Both the position numbers and the translations under genes were made by a program. The notes beneath the pieces were generated by a model, which searched no databases, had not been told where the DNA came from, and saw nothing but the letters and a program-made list of their open reading frames with translations. 7,860 bases of DNA from Caulobacteraceae bacterium (GTDB taxonomy: Bacteria > Pseudomonadota > Alphaproteobacteria > Caulobacterales > Caulobacteraceae), in assembly GCA_003161535.1 (NCBI GenBank), contig PMOM01000142.1, positions 1 through 7,860 on the forward strand, in the 5' to 3' direction. Below are positions 1-6,950 of the stretch, piece after piece; positions within the stretch are counted from its first letter, which is position 1, and every line of letters starts with the position of its first letter.

Positions 1-57
1 GGGGCGGCCGCATCGATTCGATAAAAGGAGATTGCGCCTTAGGGCGGTGCGGCGTCC
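1..57. other. Downstream flank of the FGGY kinase gene, no gene seen
   Basis: These bases follow the kinase stop codon and run to the window edge. They hold a short interrupted palindrome (ATCGA-T-TCGAT, 12-22) and a purine run on the plus strand at 24-29 that resembles a Shine-Dalgarno but is not followed by a usable start. I see no GC hairpin with a T-run, so the end of the kinase operon transcript is not located here. Confidence 0.4.
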
Positions 58-1491
58 TCAGCCGTAAACGGCCGCCCGCCATCCTGCGAAGCGGGCGTCG
101 GCTTCGTCGGTCCCGATCGATGGCTCGAAGGGGCGGTCATAGCGGGTGAAGGCGGCGTCGGCGTCGGTGAGCAGGCCCGCGCCGAGGCCCGCGGCGATGG
201 CCGCGCCGCAGGCGGTGGCTTCGGCGCACGCGTGGCGACGGACGGGACGGCCCAGGAGGTCGGCCTGGATTTGCAGGAAGGTTTCGCTGGCGGTGAGGCC
301 GCCATCGACGCCCAGAACGTCCGGGAAGGGAACATCGGCCAGGGCGAAGACGTGCTCGACTGCCTCGCGGACGCGGAAGGCGACGCCTTCCAAGGCCGCG
401 CGGGCGATGTGGCCCCGCGTGACCGCCCCGGTCAGGCCGATGAGTTCACCCCTGCGGGATGCATCGCCGTGCGGCGCGCCCAAGCCCTGCAGGGCGGGAA
501 GGAGGGCGGCGCCGCCGGCGTCGGGGACGCTCGCCGCCAGGGCCTCGAAGCGACGATGGTCGCCCAGCGCGCAGGTCCGCCGCAGCCAGTCGAGCGCCGA
601 GCCGGCTGAGAGCACCATGCCTTCGAGGCAGAATTCCGTGCGACCGGCCACCCGCGAGACCACGAACGGCGGCGCCGTGGGACTCTTGTAGACAAAGGCC
701 TCGCCCGTCCCGACATCGAGCGTGGCGGAAGTGCCATAGGTGACCTTGGCGACGCCGGCGCCGCGGCCATGTGCGATGAGCGCGCTTTGCTGGTCGGCGA
801 TGTCGGCGCGGATGGGGACGGCGGCGCCGACGATCCCGCGCGCCGTCAATCCGATGGGTCCGAAGGTATCGACCAGGCGCGGGAACATCGCTTCGTCCAG
901 GCCCTGATGGGCGATCAGAGCGCCGTTCCAGGCCCCATTGACGACATCGAGGTAGCCGGTGGGCCATGCCTGGCTGGCGTCGGTGGCGTGGACGGCGCCG
1001 CCGGTGAGCTTCCAGATCAGGAAGGCGTCGATATTGCCCCAGGCCAGATGGCCGCCGGCGGCAAGCGCGGGGGCGCCCTCGATGCCGGCCAGGACCCTCT
1101 CCAGCTTGGCCGCCGATTGCTGGGGGGCGAGGAAAAATCCTGCCTCTCGAAGCTCGCCGGCGCGCGCCACGCCGCGCAGGTCGCTCCAGATGACCAGGGG
1201 AGACAGCGGGCGGCCGGTCCGCCGGTCCCAGACCACCGCGCTGGCGCGTTGGGTGGTGACTCCGATGGCGGCAAGATCGGCCCCCGTCCGCCCGGCGCTG
1301 GCCAGGACCCGGCGCAGCGCGCCCTTGGCCGCCCGCCACACCGCTTGCGCGTCCTGTTCGACGAGCCCGGGCCCTGGCGAGCCGGAGGCGAGGGGCGCGC
1401 GGGCCATGGCGATGAGTTCGCCTTGGGGCGAGAACAGACCCGCGCGGGCGGTGCTGGTGCCCACGTCGATGGCGCCCAGCAGTTCAGGCAT
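58..1491 (-). CDS. FGGY-family carbohydrate (polyol/sugar) kinase, substrate uncertain
   Basis: A 477-residue cytoplasmic kinase of the glycerol/xylulose kinase superfamily, which transfers the ATP gamma-phosphate to a sugar or polyol. Visible motifs are the N-terminal phosphate loop DVGTSTARAGLF (9-20), VVWDRRTG (86-93), WGNIDAFLIWKLTG (151-164), the catalytic-base motif ADQQSAL (232-238, Asp233), TYGTS (251-255), GLGAP (336-340), the second-domain adenosine motif VDGGLTAS (395-402) and the CGAAIAAGL stretch (428-436). Length fits the family. Aligned by eye to E. coli GlpK, contacts Arg83, Trp103, Asp245 and Gln246 are kept (Arg82, Trp102, Asp233, Gln234), but Glu84, Tyr135 and Phe270 appear replaced by Ala83, Gln124 and Thr257. 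A glycerol kinase name is therefore not secure. The start ATG overlaps the end of the upstream oxidase gene by 8 bases and has no clear Shine-Dalgarno, so translation is probably coupled. It is the last gene of the transporter-oxidase-kinase operon. Alternatives are a tetritol, pentulose or dihydroxyacetone-like kinase. Confidence 0.93.
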   Translation of the reverse strand: MPELLGAIDVGTSTARAGLFSPQGELIAMARAPLASGSPGPGLVEQDAQAVWRAAKGALRRVLASAGRTGADLAAIGVTTQRASAVVWDRRTGRPLSPLVIWSDLRGVARAGELREAGFFLAPQQSAAKLERVLAGIEGAPALAAGGHLAWGNIDAFLIWKLTGGAVHATDASQAWPTGYLDVVNGAWNGALIAHQGLDEAMFPRLVDTFGPIGLTARGIVGAAVPIRADIADQQSALIAHGRGAGVAKVTYGTSATLDVGTGEAFVYKSPTAPPFVVSRVAGRTEFCLEGMVLSAGSALDWLRRTCALGDHRRFEALAASVPDAGGAALLPALQGLGAPHGDASRRGELIGLTGAVTRGHIARAALEGVAFRVREAVEHVFALADVPFPDVLGVDGGLTASETFLQIQADLLGRPVRRHACAEATACGAAIAAGLGAGLLTDADAAFTRYDRPFEPSIGTDEADARFAGWRAAVYG

Positions 1492-2881
1492 CGGGAAGAA
1501 GCACGCCGGGATTCATGATGCCGCCCGGGTCGATGGCCTGCTTGAGACGTCGCAAAAGGGCGACGCCCGACGCGCCAAGCTCCCGCTCCAGATAGTCGCG
1601 CCGCACCCGGCCGATGCCATGGTGGTGCGCCAGGGAGCCGCCGTGGCGGTCGGTGGCCTCCATGATCCGCCGCCAGGCGTCGAGGTAGACCGCTTCCATG
1701 ACCTTCGGCCCCTGGGTGGCCACGGCGAAGGTGAAGTAGAGATTGAGGCCGCTGCGATAGACATGCGAGCTGTGAGCCGAGGCGGCGAGGCAGCCCTCCA
1801 TCTCCTTGAGGGAAGCCACCGCGTGGTCATAGATGTTCCCGATGGCGGTCCACGCTCCGGAAATCTCCACCGTGTCGGCGACGATGCCGCGGGGCAGAAT
1901 CTGCTCCCAGCCGGGCACGTGGTTGCGCCGCTCCAGCCAGGTCTCGACGATGCCCAGGGGCGCGACGGCGATCCCCGCCGCCTTGGCCATGGCGCCGGCG
2001 GCCTGCGCCTGGGCGGCGACCAGGGCGGCCGGCCCCTCGTGAATCATCAGCAGCAGACAGCCCTTGGCGCGCTCATCGAGGCGCAGGGCCTCGCGTTCGT
2101 CGTATTGCCGCATCACGGGCGGGCGCCAGCCCGACTGGATGATTTGCCGCTGCAGTTCAAAGCCGGCGCGCATGTCGGGGGCGGAGAATGCCGAAAGGGC
2201 GCGCGATTGGGCCGCCCGGCGCACGGAGAAGGTGACGCCGGTGATGACGCCCAGGCACCCTTCGCTGCCCATCATCAGGCTGCGCAGATCGGGGCCCGCC
2301 GAGGCGCGCGGACCCCTGCCCAGCACGACGACGTCGCCGCCCGGCAACACCGCCTCGATGGAATGGACGATATCCTCGATGTTGCCGTATGCCGTGGAGA
2401 ACTGCCCCGAGGCGCGGGTGGCGATCCAGCCGCCAACGGTGCTGATGGCCACCGATTGGGGCCAGTGGCCGATGGTCAGGCCCTGTAGGGCGACGGCTTC
2501 CTCCGCTTCCAGCCCGTTCTTGCCGGCGTCGAAGCTGGCCAAGAGATTGACCGGATCGATGAAGCGGGTGGCGTTCATCGCTCCCATGTCCAGCACGATG
2601 GCCTCGGCGCTGGCGATGACGCCCCCGACCACGCCGCTGCCCAGGCCGAAGGGAATCACCGGGACGCGACGCTCGCCGGCGATCGCCAGCGTCGCTTGCA
2701 CATCCTCGATCGAGGCGGGCCGCACGACGCAGGCCGGACGCGGGGCGCCCTCGCCGGCCAGATCGCGCGCGTGGCTGACCATCCAGTAGTCATGCCGCCG
2801 GGCGTCAAGACCCGCACCACTGGTGTCTACCTTGGCCTTGCCGAGCGCCTCGCGCAGGGCGTCGATGAGCGAAGCGGTCAT
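1484..2881 (-). CDS. FAD-linked oxidase, alkylglycerone-phosphate synthase-like
   Basis: A 465-residue flavoprotein of the vanillyl-alcohol-oxidase/PCMH superfamily. Residues about 48-220 form the FAD-binding domain: VVRPASIEDV (52-61), PFGLGSGVVGG (77-87), a segment typical of AGPS proteins (GHWPQS at 138-143, then STVGGWIATRASG at 147-159 and YGNIED at 165-170) and MGSEGCLGVIT (204-214). The C-terminal cap carries the three-histidine motif HHHGIG (419-424), preceded by SSHVYRSG (371-378), and ends with IMNPG (455-459). In AGPS these histidines and a nearby tyrosine are active-site residues. Canonical AGPS swaps the acyl chain of acyl-DHAP for a fatty alcohol in ether-lipid synthesis, but many bacterial members have unknown substrates. 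No signal peptide or membrane segment is seen, so it is probably cytoplasmic. The reading frame stays open to about 3316, but the ATG at 2881 overlaps the MFS stop as ATGA, has an AAAGG at a suitable distance, and is where family similarity begins. A glycolate- or lactate-type oxidase is less likely given the AGPS-specific motifs. Confidence 0.9.
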   Translation of the reverse strand: MTASLIDALREALGKAKVDTSGAGLDARRHDYWMVSHARDLAGEGAPRPACVVRPASIEDVQATLAIAGERRVPVIPFGLGSGVVGGVIASAEAIVLDMGAMNATRFIDPVNLLASFDAGKNGLEAEEAVALQGLTIGHWPQSVAISTVGGWIATRASGQFSTAYGNIEDIVHSIEAVLPGGDVVVLGRGPRASAGPDLRSLMMGSEGCLGVITGVTFSVRRAAQSRALSAFSAPDMRAGFELQRQIIQSGWRPPVMRQYDEREALRLDERAKGCLLLMIHEGPAALVAAQAQAAGAMAKAAGIAVAPLGIVETWLERRNHVPGWEQILPRGIVADTVEISGAWTAIGNIYDHAVASLKEMEGCLAASAHSSHVYRSGLNLYFTFAVATQGPKVMEAVYLDAWRRIMEATDRHGGSLAHHHGIGRVRRDYLERELGASGVALLRRLKQAIDPGGIMNPGVLLPDA

Positions 2882-4152
2882 GCTCTGGCGCCTTTCACGG
2901 CCGCGCCCCAGGCGATTGGCGAGACTCGCCGGATCAACACGGCCCAACCGATGACACCCACCAGAGACACGGCGCCGGCGACGATGAACGCCCAGAAGAA
3001 CTGGCCGGTGCGATCGATGATCAGCCCGGTGATGATCGGCCCGACGATGCCGGCGGTGTTGCCGACGCAGTTTTGCAAGCCGATCCACTTGCCGCCGCCG
3101 GTGGGTCCCGCGATCGTCTGGCCGATGGCGTAGATGCCGGCGGTGTTGAGGCCGAACCCAGTTCCGGCGACGAACAGACAGGCCACCGACACGGTGGCGT
3201 CGCCCATGGCGCATCCCAGCAGAGCGGCGGCCACGACGACGTGGCAGGCCACCGCGGCGGTCTTGCGCGCGAGCGTGGCGCTGGCGCCGGCCTGCATCCA
3301 GCGGTCGGTCAGCCATCCGGTGGCAAGCGCGCTGGCGGCATAGACCACGTAAATCAGGCCGCCGATCTGGGCCATTTGCGCGACCGAGAAGCCCCGCTCC
3401 TTGACGAGATACAGAGGCAGCCAGGAAATCACGAAATAGAAGGCATAGTTGGCCGAGAAGTGACCAAGGCTCGCGCCCCAGGCTTCCCGATGCTTGAGGA
3501 TGGCGAAAAAAGAGGGCGCGCGTACATCAGACGGCGCATCGGCGCGCGCCGAGGCGTGACGGGTCGCCGTCAGCCACGGCCAGAGCCAGACCAGCGAGCC
3601 CAGGCCAAAGACCACGAACGTGGCGCGCCAGCCAAGCTGGACCATCAGCGAGCCCCCGACGAAGGTGCCGAAGGCGGGACCCAGCGACAGGCCCAGGGCG
3701 ATCATGCCGTTGGCGCCGCCAAGCTTGTGGGCGGGCAGGTGCTGGGCGAGGAGCTTCGATGAGCAGGGAAAGGCGGCGCTCTCGCCGACGCCGAGCACCA
3801 GGCGCAGCGCGATCAGGGCGGCGAAGCCCGTCGCCAGTCCCGTGGCCGCCGTGGCCAGGGCCCACAGCGCCAAGCCGATGGCCAAGGTCCTGTAGGCGTT
3901 GATCCGCTCGGCCAGCCAGCCGGCCAGGAGCTGGCTGGGTGTGTAGGTCCAGAAGAACGCCGACAGCAGCAGGCCGATCTGGGCCCCCGACAGGTGAAGC
4001 TCGTCCTTGATCAGGGGCGCTGCCGTGGCGAGGTTGCCCCGGTCGATGTAGTTGATGAAGACGGCCAGCGCCAAGAGCGGAACGACACCGGCGCCGATGC
4101 CGGGGCCAATCGCGCCCATCCCGCGCGGAGCCGTCTCTGCCGCCGTGCTCAT
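2878..4152 (-). CDS. MFS transporter, anion:cation symporter (ACS) type
   Basis: A 424-residue inner-membrane protein of the major facilitator superfamily with about 12 predicted helices and a hydrophilic central loop at about 198-222. The first helix has the ACS-type signature NYIDRGNLATAAPLI (34-48). Other family features are SAFFWTYTPSQLLAGWLAER (64-83), RLVLGVGESAAFP (117-129), LGLSLGPAFGTFVGG (153-167) and the second-half stretch SWLPLYLVKERG (243-254). Characterised ACS members carry organic anions such as sugar acids, glucarate, hexuronates or aromatic acids, usually with protons, so an anionic or hydroxylated carbon source is expected; the actual substrate cannot be read from the sequence. 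A purine-rich Shine-Dalgarno (GAAGGGGG, 4159-4166) lies 6 bases from the ATG. Its TGA overlaps the oxidase ATG by 4 bases, which makes it the likely first gene of the three-gene operon and the probable supplier of the substrate for the next two enzymes. Confidence 0.93.
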   Translation of the reverse strand: MSTAAETAPRGMGAIGPGIGAGVVPLLALAVFINYIDRGNLATAAPLIKDELHLSGAQIGLLLSAFFWTYTPSQLLAGWLAERINAYRTLAIGLALWALATAATGLATGFAALIALRLVLGVGESAAFPCSSKLLAQHLPAHKLGGANGMIALGLSLGPAFGTFVGGSLMVQLGWRATFVVFGLGSLVWLWPWLTATRHASARADAPSDVRAPSFFAILKHREAWGASLGHFSANYAFYFVISWLPLYLVKERGFSVAQMAQIGGLIYVVYAASALATGWLTDRWMQAGASATLARKTAAVACHVVVAAALLGCAMGDATVSVACLFVAGTGFGLNTAGIYAIGQTIAGPTGGGKWIGLQNCVGNTAGIVGPIITGLIIDRTGQFFWAFIVAGAVSLVGVIGWAVLIRRVSPIAWGAAVKGARA

Positions 4153-4206
4153 GGCCTTCCCCCTTCGCCCATCACCGCCAGATTCATCGCCCCCTCGATG
4201 GACGAC

Positions 4207-4728
4207 CTAGTCGGTGTTCGGCGGTTCCGCGGCGCCCACCGAGGTGGTGACCAGTCGCGTGTACTCCGACCAATAGGGCGAGGCGAGCACGCACCGCGGC
4301 GTGCCGTCCGCGACGGTTACCGTCGCCACCCGGCCCACTCCCGGTTCGAAATAGAACGTTCCCTTCGAGGTCTTGACGGCGAGCACGGCGGGACTTGAGA
4401 ACTGGCAAACCGGGTGGGTCGTCATTCCGAATGTGCCGATCGTGGTGGCTTCGGCGCAGTCGGCGGCGCCAAACCTCCTGCCAAACTTCACATCGAAGAA
4501 TTCGAAGACCTGATCGGCCTTGAGGGGTTCGACGAACGCCGCATGGGAAACCGACGGACACGGCGGACCGGTGACGGCGACCGATCGAGGATCTTTCGCG
4601 GCGCCGTACTCGCCAAGGAGGGCCACCACGGCGACCGCCGTCGTCACCGCGCCGGCGGCGGCGAACAACAAGAGTCGCCGACCGGGGCCGCTCTTTCGTG
4701 GTCCGCCGAAGTCCGCTGCCCGTGACAT
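4207..4728 (-). CDS. Small membrane-anchored protein with four cysteines, unknown function
   Basis: A 173-residue protein I cannot assign to a named family. A short basic N-terminus (RKSGPGRR, 11-18) is followed by one hydrophobic segment (about 19-39), predicting a single N-terminal membrane anchor with the rest in the periplasm. There is no lipobox, and signal-peptidase cleavage is not obvious. The exported part has four cysteines (57, 91, 108, 146), which could form two disulfides, and a repeated pattern of short aromatic/beta-type stretches (FEFFDVKFGRRFG, GTFYFEPGVG, ATVTVADG). Proteins of this layout, with the PVCQFSSPAVL-like stretch, feel familiar from Caulobacter and relatives as hypothetical proteins; that is memory, not a search result. 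The frame was chosen over a longer competing minus-strand frame (4184-4771) because that one is arginine-rich and low-complexity, while this one has a proper anchor and balanced composition. The Shine-Dalgarno is weak. It sits 54 bases upstream of the MFS gene and may or may not belong to that operon. Confidence 0.75.
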   Translation of the reverse strand: MSRAADFGGPRKSGPGRRLLLFAAAGAVTTAVAVVALLGEYGAAKDPRSVAVTGPPCPSVSHAAFVEPLKADQVFEFFDVKFGRRFGAADCAEATTIGTFGMTTHPVCQFSSPAVLAVKTSKGTFYFEPGVGRVATVTVADGTPRCVLASPYWSEYTRLVTTSVGAAEPPNTD

Positions 4729-4755
4729 GATCAGCTAATCCCGCACCCCAGCCGG

Positions 4756-4784
4756 ATTTAACGTGGCGCAAGCCTCAGAGGCAA
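4756..4784 (-). promoter_or_regulatory. Candidate promoter for the four-cysteine protein gene
   Basis: Reading the minus strand, TTGCCT (4779-4784) and TTAAAT (4756-4761) are separated by exactly 17 bases. Each matches the housekeeping hexamers at four of six positions, in an otherwise GC-rich gap. The -10 ends 27 bases before the ATG at 4728. If real, it starts transcription after glpD and could also read on into the MFS-oxidase-kinase genes. It is a by-eye match only. Confidence 0.4.
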
Positions 4785-4821
4785 TCGCGGCGGGAACGTG
4801 CGTGATGGCGGCCGAGGCCCT

Positions 4822-6444
4822 TCAGTCGATCCCGAGCCTCAGCGCCTCCATGTCGGCGCCATGGATGGCCTGGCAGGCCGCGATCTGGCGAGTCTCTTCA
4901 GCCGGCGACCAGCCCAGCAGGGGGGCCATGGCGCGGGCGGCATCCGGCAAAGCGGCCAGGCCGCCGCCGGCTCCGAACCAGGCCAGGGCGCCGCGCCTCA
5001 CCCAATAGTCTTCTAGGGTCAGGGCCCCCTCGGCGAGGACCGCGCGGGCCGCTTCGGCCGCCGTTCCTCCCCCGGCCGCGACGATGTCCCGCGCCTCGGC
5101 GCCGTAGAGCTCCATCAGGCGTTCGGCGGCGAGACCGTCCATGCCGCCGGCCAGCAGCTCGGCGCGAATCACGTCTGGCGCGATCTCGCCGCCCGGCAGG
5201 GGCGCGTCGGCCGTGCGGCAGGCCGTGCGTTTCACCTGCAAAGCGTCCTGCACGTGATCGACCACCCGCTGCGCCATGCGCCGGTAGGCGGTAAGCTTGC
5301 CGCCGGCGATGGAGATCACCCCCGCCGGTCCGGTCCACAGCTCGTCGCGGCGGGAGATGTCGTTGGCCGATTTTCCCTCTTCGCGCACCAGGGGGCGCAC
5401 ACCCGACCAGGCCGAAGTGATGTCCTTGCGGGTCAGCGGCTCGGTGCGAAAGCGCGCCGCGGCCGTGGCGAGGAGATAGTCCACGTCTTCGCCCGTGATC
5501 GGCGGCCAGAGCTCCGCATGCGGATGGAAGGTGTCGGTGGTGCCGATGTAGGTCATGGGGCCCTTGGGAACGGCGAACACGCCCCTGCGATCGGCGGCGG
5601 TCATGATGATGGTGCGCTCGATCGGCAGGCGTTCGCGAGGCGTGACCAGATGCACCCCCCGGGCCAGGGCCAGGCGCGGCGCGGCGCCGCCTTGCTCGAG
5701 GGCGCGCACTTCGTCCACCCACGGCCCGGCGGCGTTGACGATGACCCGGGCGCGAAGGCGGGCGCGCCGTCCGTCCGATCCGGCCAGGCGATCGGTCGCC
5801 TCGATGCCCACGCAGCGGCCGTTCTCAATCACCAGCGCCTCGGCGGCCGCGTAGTTGACGATCAGGGCGCCATGCCGCCCTGCGGCGCGGATATTGGCGA
5901 GCGTCAGGCGCGCGTCGTTGGTCAGATACTCCGGATAGACCACCGCTCCGACCAGATCGTCGGCGTCGATGGCCGGCTCGCCGGCCTTCACATCGGCCAG
6001 CGACCACAGCTGGTGTCGGCGGCTCTTGGGCACGCCGCCGAGCTTTTCGAAGGCCCACAGTCCCGCGCGCAGTTTGGCGATGGCGCCGGCGCTTCGGGCG
6101 GGAATCACGAAGGGCGTCTCGCGGGCCAAATGCGGAGCGATGGCCTGCACGATCTTGCGCTCCGACGCCGCCTCCCGGACGAGGGCGATGTCGCCTTGGG
6201 CCAGATAACGCAGGCCGCCGTGAATCATCTTCGAGGAACGGCTGCTGGTTCCCGAAGCAAAGTCGCGCCCCTCAATGAGGGCTACGGACAGGCCGCGCAG
6301 GGCGGCGTCGCGGGCCACCCCTGCTCCCGTGATGCCTCCGCCGATGATGGCCAGATCGAACACCCTAGCCTCCAGGGCGTCGAAGAGGCCGTCGCGGTCG
6401 CGCAGGTCGAGCTTGCCGCTGTCGGAAGGGGTGGTGGATTGCAC
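4822..6444 (-). CDS. glpD: FAD-dependent glycerol-3-phosphate dehydrogenase
   Basis: A 540-residue flavoenzyme that oxidises sn-glycerol-3-phosphate to dihydroxyacetone phosphate at the inner face of the cytoplasmic membrane and passes electrons to quinone. The N-terminal dinucleotide-binding fold is clear: DLAIIGGGITGAG (30-42) and an acidic end of beta-2 at IEGRDFASGTSSRSSK (57-72), followed by the GlpD hallmark MIHGGLRYL (73-81). Further family motifs are VYPEYLTNDARL (169-180), NAAGPWVDEV (237-246), a YIGTTDT stretch (299-305), SAWSGVRPLV (344-353, Arg350 likely substrate-binding) and GGKLTAYRRMA (381-391, Lys383). The C-terminal cap domain spans about 405-540, so the protein is complete. 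The start is GTG at 6444, about 30 residues before the FAD loop; no good Shine-Dalgarno precedes it, so the exact start is less certain. It is preceded by the MerR/TipAS gene across 128 bases. No glpF, glpK of classical type or glpR is beside it. Confidence 0.95.
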   Translation of the reverse strand: MQSTTPSDSGKLDLRDRDGLFDALEARVFDLAIIGGGITGAGVARDAALRGLSVALIEGRDFASGTSSRSSKMIHGGLRYLAQGDIALVREAASERKIVQAIAPHLARETPFVIPARSAGAIAKLRAGLWAFEKLGGVPKSRRHQLWSLADVKAGEPAIDADDLVGAVVYPEYLTNDARLTLANIRAAGRHGALIVNYAAAEALVIENGRCVGIEATDRLAGSDGRRARLRARVIVNAAGPWVDEVRALEQGGAAPRLALARGVHLVTPRERLPIERTIIMTAADRRGVFAVPKGPMTYIGTTDTFHPHAELWPPITGEDVDYLLATAAARFRTEPLTRKDITSAWSGVRPLVREEGKSANDISRRDELWTGPAGVISIAGGKLTAYRRMAQRVVDHVQDALQVKRTACRTADAPLPGGEIAPDVIRAELLAGGMDGLAAERLMELYGAEARDIVAAGGGTAAEAARAVLAEGALTLEDYWVRRGALAWFGAGGGLAALPDAARAMAPLLGWSPAEETRQIAACQAIHGADMEALRLGID

Positions 6445-6475
6445 GTGCGCTGCGCCCGATGACGTGGAAAGCCCA

Positions 6476-6485
6476 GGCTATAGCC
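6476..6485 (-). promoter_or_regulatory. Possible glpD promoter -10 element within a 10-base palindrome
   Basis: GGCTATAGCC is a perfect 10-base palindrome. Read on the minus strand, GCTATAGC resembles the Caulobacter-type -10 (GCTANAWC), with one mismatch, and lies about 33 bases upstream of the glpD GTG. I find no convincing -35 at the right distance, so this is a weak call. It is the only AT-containing promoter-like element in the gap. Confidence 0.25.
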
Positions 6486-6526
6486 CGAAACGCCGCCGCG
6501 ATCGCCATCCTCCCGCGCGTTCGGCG

Positions 6527-6541
6527 GCGGCCAAGGGCCGC
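6527..6541 (-). terminator. Weak candidate hairpin after the MerR gene
   Basis: GCGGCC-AAG-GGCCGC forms a perfect 6-bp GC stem with a 3-base loop, starting 32 bases beyond the MerR stop. No T-run follows on the minus strand, so it is not a standard intrinsic terminator. In DNA this GC-rich such stems arise by chance, and read-through into glpD remains possible. Confidence 0.2.
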
Positions 6542-6572
6542 GCGGCGCTGATCCCCGCCGGCGGCGCCGAGG

Positions 6573-6950
6573 TCAGGACTTCAGATGGCTCATGGCGGCG
6601 CCCACGAAGGCCATCACTTCCGGGCCGAAGGGCAGCATCGGAGCCACATCCTCGTTCGCCAGGGAGTCTTTCCACACCTGACCGATCTTGGCCTGCAGCG
6701 CCGGATCGCCGCCGGTAGCCAGCCGCACCTGCGCCCGCCAGCGGCGGGCGAGATCCTGAGCTTGCGGGGCGGCGGGATCGGTCCCCACCAGGGCCTTGGC
6801 CTTGGCGATCAGGGCGTCCCACTCGGCAGTGACCTTGGCCTGGTCGAAATCGCCGGCCCGCTGGACCATGGTCGCCTTGTCGGTGTCGCTGAAGTGTCGA
6901 TCGATGGAGGGCTCCATCTTTTTTGCCCATTCGGGCGCCTGGTCGCTCAT
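6573..6950 (-). CDS. Possible internally initiated stand-alone TipAS ligand-binding protein
   Basis: Met134 of the MerR protein is an in-frame ATG (6948-6950) preceded by AAGGAG at 6957-6962 with a 6-base spacer, a near-ideal start that is better than the one for the full-length protein. Translation from it would give 125 residues comprising exactly the TipAS domain, without the DNA-binding part and coiled coil. In Streptomyces the tipA gene is known to yield a long regulator (TipAL) and a short in-frame product (TipAS) that binds the drug. By analogy the short form here would act as a ligand sponge in the cytoplasm. The sequence shows the signal; use of the start is inference. Confidence 0.5.
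   Translation of the reverse strand: MSDQAPEWAKKMEPSIDRHFSDTDKATMVQRAGDFDQAKVTAEWDALIAKAKALVGTDPAAPQAQDLARRWRAQVRLATGGDPALQAKIGQVWKDSLANEDVAPMLPFGPEVMAFVGAAMSHLKS

Noticed and set aside
4..11. NotI-type octamer GCGGCCGC at the left edge as a cloning scar
   Set aside because: Such GC octamers are common in DNA of this composition and no vector sequence is present.
959..2488. Long plus-strand open frame (509 codons) opposite the kinase and oxidase genes
   Set aside because: It is antisense to two clear enzymes, with a low-complexity Arg/Ala/Gly-rich product and no recognisable motif; long antisense frames are expected at this GC content.
2882..3316. Upstream extension of the oxidase frame into the MFS gene
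   Set aside because: The extension is Arg/His-rich shadow sequence of the MFS gene; the ATG at 2881 in the ATGA overlap is where family similarity starts.
4184..4771. Alternative 195-codon minus-strand frame over the four-cysteine protein
   Set aside because: Arginine- and glycine-rich low-complexity product without an anchor or fold-like pattern; the 4207-4728 frame looks like a genuine protein.
4772..4782. GCCTC-A-GAGGC inverted repeat after glpD as a terminator
   Set aside because: A 5-bp stem with a one-base loop cannot form a stable hairpin, no T-run follows, and it overlaps the candidate -35.
5254..6462. Plus-strand open frame of 402 codons opposite glpD
   Set aside because: It mirrors the conserved GlpD codons and its product shows only compositional bias.
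6555..6564. CCGCCGGCGG palindrome downstream of the MerR gene
   Set aside because: No loop and no T-run; expected by chance in this GC-rich stretch.
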